A stretch of DNA of 64,000 bases, taken from contig JAJKFH010002656.1 of NCBI GenBank assembly GCA_023333565.1, forward strand, positions 682,001 through 746,000, in the 5' to 3' direction. Within the stretch, counting starts at the first letter, position 1, and each line of letters opens with the position of its first letter. Both the position numbers and the translations under genes were made by a program. The notes under the pieces are model-generated. The model searched no databases and was not told the DNA's origin. It saw only the letters and a list, made by a program, of their open reading frames with translations. The stretch comes from Puffinus mauretanicus (lineage: Eukaryota > Chordata > Aves > Procellariiformes > Procellariidae). Of the stretch, positions 10,946 to 21,926 are shown piece after piece.

Positions 10946-13900
10946 GAGAATCTCACAGCACATCAATGCTCCTTAACAAACAATGAAAAGCCTGGGAAGA
11001 GGAGGCGATCAAGAACTTTGTGATATATGCCCGTTAGCAGACAGGTCCTTCTAGAGACGGCCTGGAGAGTGTTCTTGTTAAAAGCCAATTGGATGAGTGA
11101 CATTTAAAAAAAAAAAAAAAAAGATACGTGTGTCACTTTTCACCAGCTTCCCCCTGGCTCAGTTCAGACAATTAGAGCTTAACTACCAGGGTTAAGTTGA
11201 AGCCTTCCACAATGTCAGAATATAAGATAGAGAGGGACACTGTCAACTTCTTCAGGTATTGAAATCTCATTTATGAGAAGGGAAGGTATTCTCTGTCAGC
11301 TCTTTCTTTCACATCTGAAAGAAGTAAGTCAAAGTAATTACAAAGGAAAAATGTGTTTTTCACAGTAGCCTTTACCTGTGGCTGCTGTGAGAGGAGCCTA
11401 CTCAGAGGCTCTCCGGGGTAAAACTGTTTTGCCATTTGACAAAAGGGGAATGGTGCCTTCCCCACAAGCCTCCTGCTGATGAGCTCCATCAGAAGTTTCC
11501 CAAGCGGGTTTCCAGCAGAGCCGTCACCACGCCACCCATAAGCCTGCCAGCTCCACGCCCAAGGGCAACACGTGCCCGTGGGTGCAGACTGAACTGGCAG
11601 TGTCACCACCCTTGAAATCACATCCCTGCACGTGCAGCGACGTGCTGCTTTACCATCCTCCCTTGACGCGCTCCCTGAAGCTGCCACTTGGCACTAAGAG
11701 AGGGGAACTGGGAGCTTACCTTTAACCAAAGGTGCCTACTCCCGGGCATGAGATGCCTCTGAGTTTCGTTCAGCTCTAAAGTGCTGTTGAGGCGTGGCAA
11801 ACACCTCTCAATGGGAAGGTGAAAGATAGGAAAGAAAGTGGTCTGAAAGCTTCTGCAGCCTGGGAGTGAAATGCCCTTCTCGCACTATCGAAGAGGCTAA
11901 GAAAGTAGCCAGGCTTCTAATAACTCGTAACATACCAACCAACACCGAGCTATAGGTACCACTGGAAGATACGGCACCGTGGTGATCGCTGCTTCTGCAA
12001 GAAACTCTTGAAAGGACAGGATGCTCCTGGTTTCTGGAGCGCTGCAAATCTCAGTGCTGCAGTCCTCTCACGTTTCAAAAACGGGAGCTGGTCTCTCCTT
12101 CCTCCACCCGACAGTTAAGGAGATAAAATAATACACCTGCAGTTGGTTCTGCTCCAGACTTAAAACTTTACATCCGCAGAGTACAGAAACTTGCTTACAA
12201 AACACAAGAGCTGAGGTGAGACAGTCAATCACCTGACTCCAGGAATCAAAGTCTTGGGACAAAAATCAACGGATAAAATCCCAAGGTGTGACAACGTTAC
12301 TGCTCTACTTATACATGGCCAGGTTCAGCAAGGGATAAACCGAAGAGACACTGTTTTCCGTAAAGAAGCCTGGGAAGGCAGAAACTTAAAGCAAAATGAT
12401 GTTGAAAGCTATTAAATTTATTTCTAGCATTGCCAACATAACTAAATGTTATGATGGCATTTAGTTATGTTTAAAAAGGGAAGATAGGTTTTGCTGTTTG
12501 TTTAATACCATTTCTTAAGACTTTTTTCCCCCCGATGTTTAAGGAGTTATCTGGAGCACTAGAAGTCAAGAAATCCAAGATGCAGCCCTTTGCTTGCCCA
12601 GAATCCACTATTGGATCCTGAACATATCTATACAATGGGGATAACATTTCCAGCATGTTGAGACACATGTGCAAAGTACTATTACTTCTTCCACATACAT
12701 TTCATCACTTTCAGAGCAAAATTTGTTCTTGGACGCTTGCACAAAGACAATGCCAAAAGCAATGGACGTGCACGTACACTTTCAAAAAACAGGCTTTGGC
12801 TTCCTGAAGGGAAAGTTTTTGTTGTTGTTTGGTTTTCAGCAAAGGCCTTTTTCCAAGGGCACAGGGAACCACCCTTCTGCAAAACAACAAATTACAAGTG
12901 TTTCCCTCAACCACGCACACGCTCTGTGGAAACTTAAGAGGATTCATTTGGGAAAGCAGGGAGGGACTGCACCAAGCTCTGGGAGGAAGGTTTTATTTCT
13001 TTTCCTCATGTTTCTCATTGTTAAATGATCTGCCTCCCCTCTAGGCCACAGTACACATAGCATAGCTTTAGCTTTAATTGCTGTCCACATGCATCTCGGC
13101 TTGTGAGGTTCACTTGGCTACCTCATTTCATGAAGCAAATCCCAGACTTCTCAGGCTGGTGTGGGACCCTAGGGATGCGGCAGTAAGCAGTAACCCTCCA
13201 TGAAGAAATGGCGCTTGTGAGAAATTTTACTGCTGTGTCCACTTCCGATGCAAAGAAAGGGAAGGGGCAGGCGGCTGAGGGAAGGGGGAAGAACAAATTT
13301 ATACCTTCTGGGGCAGAAAAGCCACAGTAACCTTCTGTTCAAATCTTCTACAAGATGCTTCTTTATGCTGACTACTTTCCACCCACTCTCAACAGCTCCC
13401 TGTTTTAACGCATGGCCTTGCCCTCTCCTACTTTCCGATATTAGCCTGCAGCAGCACATAAAGCACTCCGGGATGCTCAGCTGCAACATGTTCCTTTTTT
13501 TCCTGTTTTCAGGGACTTAACATGCAGGCACACACGTGCCCCTCTCCTTCACACCAGCTCTGCACTGGCATCTTGTCCGCTGACCCGAATGAAATTTGTA
13601 CTGTACAAACCAGTCCGGACAAAAGTCAACAATTTTAGACACCAGAGATCTCAACCAGAATGAAGATGGCAAACGACCCAATAACACACAACTATTGCTG
13701 TCACCAAAAAGTCTTCATTTTCACCAAAAACGCCTCTCAGAAAATGTCTACCCATGTCATTTTGATACACTGTGAAAATTGCTTAAGTAGGTTTCTGATG
13801 CTCAGCATTTTTAAATCTTCTATACCAACGACTAACACCATTTTCTGTAGAAAATGTGGTTTCCCAGAAGAGGCCATTTCAGAATTTGGGGTGCCGGGAG

Positions 13901-16900
13901 GGACAGGACAGCTCAAAGTCCTGTTGCAAGAGTGGGGTCATCTGTGACCTGCCCGTTTTGAAATAAAAGTCTCACTCATTATTCATGTTTGCGGACATCC
14001 TTAATCACTGGGTACAGTGTTAAGGCCTTTAAATAAGTACACGTGTTAGAAGACAGACCTGTGCAGCACTGTGGTCAGGCTGAGGTTACCGAAAGGTTCA
14101 GCAGCCAGAGTGGTTACGAAAAACAAGCACCGGCATTTATTTACAGATCCACATACCCACCAGTTTGATTTTATTTTTGTCCGCAGTGGGATCTTCCATC
14201 TATATAGCCCTTGAAATATGAATCTGTAACTTTATTTTGGGGGACAGTCTTCAAAATAATTTGTTACCGTGTGTCATGCTGTTGAGTTTATTTCAACTAC
14301 TGCTCCTTCACTGTGCTAAAATAATGAATAATAAATAATGGTGGCAGCAGCAGCAATAGCGGCAGCTGCAGAGAGACATCCAAACCCAATCCATACTACA
14401 AAAGAAAACAAGTCATACCTATTTCTCTCCTTCTCTTTTAATTTCTTTTCCCATTTTTTACCATGGATTCTGCTGTCGTTATTGTCCACTTTATCTTTTG
14501 CTTCCCCTGCTTCTTTCTACCAAGGAGTGTGGAGGTCTCTAAGAGGTCGGAGGATTTCACAACATCAGCCCTCTGATTATTTTAGGTACTGACTGTTACT
14601 GGAATACGTAATTAAATCCTAACAACTGGGTAAGAAGAAGGTGCCCCTACCAACCTTTGCTCTTTCTTTTCCGTAGATCTTATGCCTTTTGGGCCCATCC
14701 TGGGTAGGGATGATAAATGTCTATCCAGATAAATGTTAGTCAGCATACCTACCCCACTGGACACCAATTTAGTTTATTATTCTCCCCTCTATCACCTCAG
14801 ACGCTGCTGAACTGGAAAGCACAAGTAAAACAGTGCCTGAAGGATGAACACACACGACGCCATCGGATTCCTCCTCCCACGAGCACTGGGTCTGTTCTCC
14901 AAAGCGCCTGGTCTGCTGACAAGTCGCTTTTCCTTGGCTAGTCACACAGGAAACCACCAAGGTTGCATTGTGGTCTCTTCTGGCTGACTTATCCCTCACA
15001 CCACGATAGGACCGAATGGCTCCTACCAAGCTAATAAAAAACCCCGTGTACATGCACGTTAGAGCTCCAAGAGAGAATTACAGCCCGCGGAGGCAAGACA
15101 AAATACTTAATAGGTCTGAAAATGCTGGTGAAAGAGCAAAGTAAAGCGTAAGAAAGATGTATCTGTCTGTGATCAGAGGCTTCTCCAGCCCTGAGAAACA
15201 GCCATCTATTTGCTTGGCCCCCTCTCCAAATTTGACTTAAAAAGTGAGTTTCAAGAGAATGGCTCAGCGGGGGCTTTTAGTGACTGAAATACTAAATCTG
15301 TGACTTTCATACAAGATGCAGGAACAGTCCTGCGTGATCTGTACGCCAGGCTGATTACCGGATCTTTGTTCCCTAAAACAACCACGGTAAGGAGTGCTAC
15401 AAAGCTCCCATCTTGGAGGAAAATGGGAAATGATTCACTTTGACCACCTCCGACCACTAAATGGACACCGCTTGTGGCACTGAAAAGGCAATGCGCAATC
15501 TTGTTGGCTGGGAAAACAGTGACATTATTTCTAAACCGTGGCCTCACAAAGTGCTTTCACAGATGGGCAGAACTTGAACACAGAGTTTTACTTAAATACT
15601 GGGACTGGGTTAAAAGTTTCTTTTGAGACTTCTTTTCCCTGGAAAATTACCATTTCAACTGCATAACATTCATCACAACAGGTTCCTGTTTTCAGGGGAA
15701 AAATTAATAAGTTTTGCCAAACACTGGGGAAAAAAGTGCTTAGAAAACAGAACACTTCAGACAAATCTTCCAATTTTCAGCAAAACACTTTCACATTTTT
15801 CAAGAAAAGTCACTAGTTTCTACAGAAGAAAAAACCTGCACTCTATCCAGCATACTTGACGCCAGTTTTTGTCCAGTGACACTCCCTTAAAGGCAACCTT
15901 CTGACCAGACTCAGATGGATGGCTTTATTGATGGCTCAGCATTTCACTTGATAGATCACTGTATACAAAACCAAACAGAATACCCCTGTGCAAATGAAAC
16001 AGCACGTGCTGACCACTTCTAGAAGGTACAGCTTCTTTGCAAAAGTTGATTCATTTTGCGACAGAAGCGGATCTGTTCTGTAACAATTTATGAATACTGT
16101 AAGTTGACTTGGTTACTGTAATGCCTACTATATAAATGTACTCATTTCATTTCATTGAAGGCTACCAAAAAAAGAAACCAGGAAGGAAACAAGTAGTCCT
16201 GACAAGCCATCTGTTAGTAATCATGGGTCTGCTGAGAGACAAAACTTGCACTACTAGCACTGAAGATCCTACCGCCTGCCTCTAGCCAGCTAACAAACGG
16301 TTTGGAAAGGACTCCACACAAACCAGGTGAGAACAAGGACAAAAACTAAGGAAGTTCAGAAAGGGACTGTACGAAAGAGAAAAGGACTTGCTGGGGAAGA
16401 AGACTGGGAAGGACATCTGCTGGGATGTCCTGAAAAGTCTACCTAAGGTACCGTCTGCTGGGCAGGTAGATGTGCATGTGCACCACTGATTTAAAATACG
16501 TTTTATCCATAGGGTCTCTCCCTACTGTTAAAATAAAGAAAACTTTGTTTGCCACTGGCCATGTACTCCTACGAGGAAGAACCAGATTTGTCCAAACTCA
16601 GTCCAGTCCAGTTGACCACAAGACAGTATATAGCCTACAGCCCAGTGTAAGAGGAGGAGGGTGTCAGACATGAGTCTTGGCAAAGATAAAAGCTAGGTGC
16701 TCAAGCCTTGCAAGAGAGACTTGAGAGAGTCCAGGAAGCTCTGTCACTGTGCCAGGTCTGACTTGAGATTTGGAAGCTTCAAAGAGTTGAATTTCATGAC
16801 AGTCTTCCACTTAATAAACGTACAGAATTAGTCTGAAGGACCTGGAAGAAGGGAGACACCAGATGCCTTCTGGAGCGCATCAGGGGACCAGAGTCCTACC

Positions 16901-17181
16901 TTTGCCATCGTGTGTGGCTCTCTGCACATTAGGAAGGCTCATAGAGGTGGGTCCTTTTCTAGATTCAGAACGGCATTATTTGTGAACTGTATTTTTTACA
17001 ATGATAGTAGTCTGGAATCAAGTTATGGTATTGATAATTTACCTTTTGAAGCTAACCAATGCGGACAACGAAAACACGTTATGCTGCCACTTGCTCTCCC
17101 ACAAGCGCTTTTCTCTATAGACACACACACGTGTGTAAAAATAAAGCAACAAAAATGCTCCTAAACTTGAATTTTTTAACC
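10946..17181. other. Unique non-coding sequence
   Basis: No gene is seen across about 6.2 kb. An A17 run lies at 11106-11122. Short open frames at 11271-11687, 12669-13028 and 13169-13520 occur on both strands and show no domain. A stretch at 15600-15840 is rich in TTTTC and GAAAA words that weakly pair, possibly a very old repeat, not assigned. Confidence 0.5.
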
Positions 17182-17240
17182 ATCAAGCTAGGAGACTTGT
17201 CCAAGGGCACTCTGTTTATCAGGCCTAGATTCCTGACAGA
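17182..17240 (-). repeat. MIR-like SINE fossil, antisense
   Basis: AAGCTAGGAGACTTGTCCAAGGGCACTCTGTTTATCAGGCCTAGATTCCTGA matches the reverse-strand MIR wording 'taagtgacttgtccaaggtcacacag...cagagctgggattc'. The strongest part is GACTTGTCCAAGGGCAC at 17194-17210. Both ends are lost in unique sequence. Confidence 0.5.
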
Positions 17241-17265
17241 AAAATGCTGTAGCTGTTTGGGTTTT

Positions 17266-17269
<4 letters not shown>

Positions 17270-17299
<30 letters not shown>

Positions 17300-17303
17300 A
17301 AAA
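17270..17303 (+). repeat. Poly-A tract (A27 G A6)
   Basis: Twenty-seven A residues at 17270-17296, one G, then six A. No AATAAA lies just upstream and no retrocopied gene is recognised before it, so it is treated as a simple repeat and not as the tail of a processed pseudogene. The length makes it likely to vary between individuals and to be prone to sequencing error. Confidence 0.9.
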
Positions 17304-18124
17304 GTAACATGCCTGTGCAGCAGAAATTATAAAGACAGTCCTTCAGAGCAGACAGTGAGAGACCTGGCAGTTCTCTCTGGCTGTGTAGCTCAGTGTGACT
17401 AACACGACCAAATGTCAACACACGCTCCCTAAACCCTCGCCCAGACTAATCTAGCAGTAACTGTCCCTGGTGTCGGGGAGTTTCTTAAATCAAAGTTCCA
17501 AGCAGCAACTTGATGGATGCGCTGCTCTAAGCGGTGTGGAGCACAGCCACGCTGGACGAGCTGATAAACAGCCACGCGGCGCTGATTAGATCTACCCGCT
17601 CCTCTCCCTCTCAGGAAGCAGTGTCGCATTCAAGGTTCACAGCCCGGGAACATGCCGCAGCGCCTAAGCCGGTACTGGCGCCGGCTTCCTCCTGCCTGAA
17701 GCGAAGGGCTGTAAAAATCACTTTGCCTCCTCATTTGCAGTCAGGCTCTGCTTTCCGCTGCTAAACACCTACGTCCCTGCCTCCCGGCTTTCCACGATGG
17801 GACATCCAAAATTGACAGGCATCTCTGCAAGCGGCGCAGAGGGGAGCAGCTCTCAGCTGCCACTAGCCACAATAGCCAGGGAGTGTTTGTCAGGGTGGCT
17901 GGTGGCAGACCTCTATATAACTGGAAGTGAATGGGGCTTCTGTGCGCCTTTCATGCCATTGTGTACAACTGAAGTGGAGGACAATGAGAATGGAAACATT
18001 TTGCCTGTTGTTGACATCTAACTGCCTCCTGGAGGATACAGTCTCCACCAGACAGATGGCTAATTTCTTTACCCTAACCTCCTCCTACAGCACTCCAGTG
18101 TTAGTATGATGTTCTGCCCCTGGA

Positions 18125-18320
18125 GTGAAGCCCTAATTGCTGTCAAACGTTCAGAGACAAAAGTGGTGTCTACATATCATTCATGCAAATGTTGTTACCA
18201 GGGTGTGAATTAAACAGGAGAAGCCACTTGTCAATTGACTCCAACCTGAGCCGTTTTGCTCAAATGCTGGCTCGCATTTTAAAGGATCAAGGTTGACAAT
18301 TTTTATTTCAGCGCAGGCAG
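18125..18320. promoter_or_regulatory. Candidate enhancer with POU octamer
   Basis: AT-rich unique block holding a perfect POU octamer ATGCAAAT at 18183-18190, a TAATTG homeodomain core at 18134-18139, and the run TTAAAGGATCAAGG, whose ATCAAGG resembles a TCF/LEF site. No open frame or repeat explains it. Assignment rests on motifs alone; conservation is not visible from one sequence. Confidence 0.25.
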
Positions 18321-20033
18321 GGACCGCGTGCACCAGAAGATGCAGCATCTTTCACTGAAGGACCCTCAGCCGCTCTGCCTCCATTAGGCTTACAAAGGAT
18401 GCGGGGTGCTCTTTCCCCTGATCATTCAGAAATCCTCCCACTGAAGAAAAATGTTCATTTTCCTTTGTCCTTGCCAGCTAAAGCCAAGTGGCTGTTCAGC
18501 GTGAAATGGGCACTGAGCACAAAGCCAAGACATAGAGTTCCTCATTTGTCTCGTTCACACATAAGACATATTTTGGGACCGACGAACTTCTTGCTTCCTG
18601 GAGACGCGGCTGCCATTGAACAGACAGGTAATACTAATGGCCAGACGGTGACAGTCAGCTATTGGTAGGCTGATTGGATGCACATTCATCTTCAAATTAT
18701 GTTGTGTGACAGCACAGGCTGCTGAACACCATTTTAACATGCAGAGAAACTCCTCAGGAGGCTCTTCATTATGCATTCAGTGGGCTATTTTCAGACTAAA
18801 CAGCATGTCAGTGGCTGTGTTTATCCCTTTCCACCTGGGCAGAGGAAACAGTTCAATGTCCCTCCGGGGAATTAATATATATTACAACCCACACGTCGAT
18901 TCTCCTCAACAGACAGAAATGGCCAGACATATTACATGTTTCCAGAAAATATTGAAGTCCTGACAATGAGGGATTGCTAGGGGAAAAAACGCATTCTAGC
19001 AGAGATCCTCAGTTAAAAGGAAGCCAAATTCCCCAGGATCAGCATGAAACGCTCCCCGCTCTCCCTCCGCGCGGAGGTGTGCATGCACAAACACGCACAC
19101 AGACACGCGTGGTCTCTCGCACAACCGCTTCTGACAGCGCATTGCAAGGGGCATATGCTTTTCCTGTGTCTAAAATGGTGTTAGGAGGCACAACGCCCGG
19201 ATCCCCCGCAGCCTTGCAAGCTGCCCTGGCGAGCCGTGGGGCGAACCACATCAGTGTCCGCCCCGGGATGCTGCCGGCCGCTCCCGGGCTGAGCAGGCAG
19301 CATCTGGAATGAGGCTCAGGGGGGCCTTCCTTCTCTCTCTGTCTCCTTCCCAGCATGATTTACTTCCACTTGCTGCGAATACTTCATCTCGTGCCCTTTA
19401 ACAAATTCTGCTGGTGGCTTCCTGGGAATGGATTCATGCCCATGCCTGTAACTCCACAGCAGTGACTGAAGAATATAAAAATCGGTATTCCTCCTCTTCT
19501 TTTTCTTCCCTTAACCCACATAGCTTTGACAAAAAATGTCACCTGCAAGAAGCTGCTCTCCCCAAGCCTCGGGTAACACCTGGGACTTTTCCTGGACCTA
19601 GCAAGACCAACAAAGAGCAATAAAAATGTTATGGGGATGCCTGTGGGTTTCTTGCTAGCAGAGCAGGGGTGGGGAGACCTGGCTGGAGATGGTGAAGGTG
19701 GGGGCCATCGGTGGCAGAGACAGCAGGGAGAAGGGTGGGAGTGAGGTTTCGTGGCAGGAGAGCGGTACCGGGGGCAGGCCTCCTCCTTTGACAGCTCATG
19801 CCCCACACAGACCTGGAGCTGCAGAGAGGTACCTGAGCCCCAAAGGCAAGACCCCAGGTCTCAGCCCACCTCAGTCCCACCATGCCGGGCTCCTAGCAGG
19901 GATTCAAGCCAAGACGCCAACTCTGCCATTTATTTATTCCCAGACTATAAAGTGGCTGCATTACAGTACTGAGCCTTATCAAGTTTGGCGCAGTCAGGGC
20001 TCAGAGCAGAGTGTGATCCAAACGGAGCCACTG
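18321..20033. other. Unique non-coding sequence
   Basis: No gene is recognised. Alternating purine-pyrimidine words (GCATGCACAAACACGCACACAGACACGCGTG, about 19081-19110) could favour Z-DNA. Open frames of 105-140 codons at 19039-19356 and 19384-19806 lie on the minus strand, mirrored by plus-strand frames, and have no known domain. Confidence 0.5.
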
Positions 20034-20059
20034 CTAATTAAACACCTCTAATTAAACAC
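20034..20059. promoter_or_regulatory. Direct repeat of a homeodomain site
   Basis: The 12-base word CTAATTAAACAC occurs at 20034-20045 and again at 20048-20059, two bases apart. Each copy carries the palindromic TAATTA core that many homeodomain proteins bind. The centre-to-centre spacing of 14 bases is a little over one helical turn. It may be a small tandem duplication with no role. Confidence 0.3.
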
Positions 20060-20369
20060 AGAGACATGACCAGTGGTTCTGGAAGTTCCTGAGCCGCAGA
20101 CTGCTGAAAGCTTGGAGAGTCTCTTGGGAGAAAGCTCCACAGCCCTCTCCTGCCCTCACGCTCCTCCCGAGGCATCGGCTCACACCCACCGTCCAGGACG
20201 GCATGCCAGGTCCATGGACTCAGGCTGGTCACCATCGGGTCCTTAATGTCCTCTCCCCACCCCATTTCCAGCAGCGCAGGGGAAGGCGGCGAGGGAGGAA
20301 GTTACATGTGTTCAGTGAGCAGCCCTGACACGGGAGACCGCAAGGTCAGCAGCCCCCCTCTGCACCGGT

Positions 20370-20560
20370 AAAACCTAAACAGAATTTCAAATGAAAGACT
20401 GTTTATTAAAATTGACATTTCTATGGTGCCTGCCCAGCTGATTAGAAGTAACAGCTGTGAAGCCGGCAATGAAGAGGCCTGATATCCCAGAAGCTGCAAA
20501 AGCACTTTATATCCTTCATTACTGGTTTAACAGCCACAGGAAAAGATTTAGAGCCAAGTT
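20370..20560. promoter_or_regulatory. Candidate conserved non-coding element
   Basis: Unique AT-rich block (TTTATTAAAATTGACATTT, GCTGATTAGAAGTAACAGCTG, ACTTTATATCCTTCATTA) just upstream of a GC-rich patch. It has no coding signal and no repeat wording. Even base composition and dense homeodomain-like words are typical of vertebrate developmental enhancers, but this is inference only. Confidence 0.2.
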
Positions 20561-20564
20561 TCTG

Positions 20565-20775
20565 CAGCCTGCGAGGGCCGCGCTGCTCTGCGTAACCACC
20601 TGCAGCACCAGCTGCCCGGCCCCGGCCAAGGGGAGCTTTGTCACCAGCATCCCGGGCTGGGGCAGACACAAAGGGACGCTCGTGCGAGCGCCCGCGTGCG
20701 CGGGGTCCGGCAAGGGTCCGCTGGCAGCTGCAGAAGGTGAAGGTGAACCCGGGCCGGGCAGCAGAGGATGGAGAT
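20565..20775. other. CpG-rich patch
   Basis: About 210 bases with high GC and many CpG sites (GCGAGGGCCGCGCTGC, GTGCGAGCGCCCGCGTGCGCGGGGTCCGG, GAACCCGGGCCGGG). Open frames exist on both strands (20457-20867 plus, 20442-20924 minus) because stops are rare in such DNA; none has a known domain. It could be a small CpG island marking a regulatory RNA or enhancer promoter, but no TATA box or splice site supports a gene. Confidence 0.35.
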
Positions 20776-20819
20776 GCTGCTGGTGGCTCCTCGGAGGCAG
20801 GACCGTTCCTCCTAACAGT

Positions 20820-21115
20820 GATGGTAAAGCTCATTCGGGATGGCTTTCTGTGGCAGAGGAATATTGAATTCATTATACTGCAGGGAAAAACTGAGAGGTT
20901 AAAATAAAATGGCAGCAGGTGCATCTAATAAGATTACAAGGTCCCCCTGGGATGTACTGGGAGAGCAGTTTCACTGTGTATTTTAAACCAGACTATACTG
21001 TTGAAATCAACAGGATTTTAGTTGCAAAAGGCAAGCTAATTGGGAATTCAATTCGTGATTATTCAGGTATAAGGCATAACACAGCCAGAGATGTGCTCAA
21101 ATAAAATCTGCTTGA
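20820..21115. promoter_or_regulatory. Candidate conserved non-coding element
   Basis: Unique sequence following the CpG-rich patch, with words such as GAATATTGAATTCATTAT, AAGCTAATTGGGAATTCAATTCGTGATTATTC and AAATAAAATCTGCTTGAT. Two GAATTC-centred palindromes (TGAATTCA and the imperfect GGGAATTCAATTC) and a GCTAATTG homeodomain core are seen. There is no coding or repeat signal. Possible enhancer; conservation untested. Confidence 0.25.
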
Positions 21116-21904
21116 TCTAAGCTAGGAAGAACAAAGTGGATGTACCTCATGAGTACAAATGTATGAGACCTGAGTACGGAGATACGGGTGGAAATATACC
21201 TTGCAAAAGATTTCTGTACTGTCATTAAAAAGACATTCCAGTGAAAACAGAATGAAATATATTGTGCTAAAATACCATTTAGATTCTGAGGCTTTCTGCT
21301 TTAATACCTCACACAGCCTCAGAGGAGGGGCTAGAAGTGCCAGTATATCACCCTGAACTAACTAAGCTGTTCTCAGATCTGTAGCTTACAGATGACCCTA
21401 TATAATGAACTGAAACAAACCTTCAACTTTATTTTAATATATCTGTAAAAAAATTAGAGACAAACTGTAATTCTGCCATGTTGCATCTAAACAGTACCTG
21501 TACAGCCACCTTTCAGACGTGCTCATAAGGCAGAACTGACAGCCTGAACGGAGGGGATGCTCCGAAGAACCTACACGACCCTTCAAATAAATCTCTGAAT
21601 TCCTATTTGAGCCAATCAATCCGGCTCTCCAAGTGTCAGCTGGTAACACACACATCTGTCAGCATCCGAGTGCTGCAGTCACAGGGGGAGCTATATTCAC
21701 AGCTGGAAACTTAGCTTAGCAATTGCTTACATTTAAGTAAAAGATAACCCTGGATTATGCATTTCACATAGCAGAGGTTAAAAAAGAGACTGGGGCTTGG
21801 GTTAATGCCAGTACAATGTTTCTTTCTGACCCTGAGGACGTATAACACTGCCTTTAGTAATGCTTCCTCTCAGTTCCATCTTCTGTGCTGTCCAGGAAAA
21901 ATAA
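21116..21904. other. Unique non-coding sequence
   Basis: Nothing gene-like or repeat-like is seen; AT-rich, with short open frames only. Confidence 0.5.
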
Positions 21905-21926
21905 GGGGGGGGGGGGGGGGGGGGGG
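21905..21926 (+). repeat. Poly-G tract (G22)
   Basis: Twenty-two consecutive G residues. Such a tract can fold into G-quadruplexes and stalls polymerases, so its length is uncertain in any assembly. It is flanked by unique sequence and lies in no recognised gene. Confidence 0.95.

Noticed and set aside
15600..15840. Cluster of TTTTC/GAAAA words that weakly pair
   Set aside because: May be a very old repeat, but similarity is compositional and too weak to assign.
17182..17303. Poly-A tract read as the tail of a processed pseudogene
   Set aside because: No AATAAA just upstream, no coding remnant before it, and no obvious target-site duplication.
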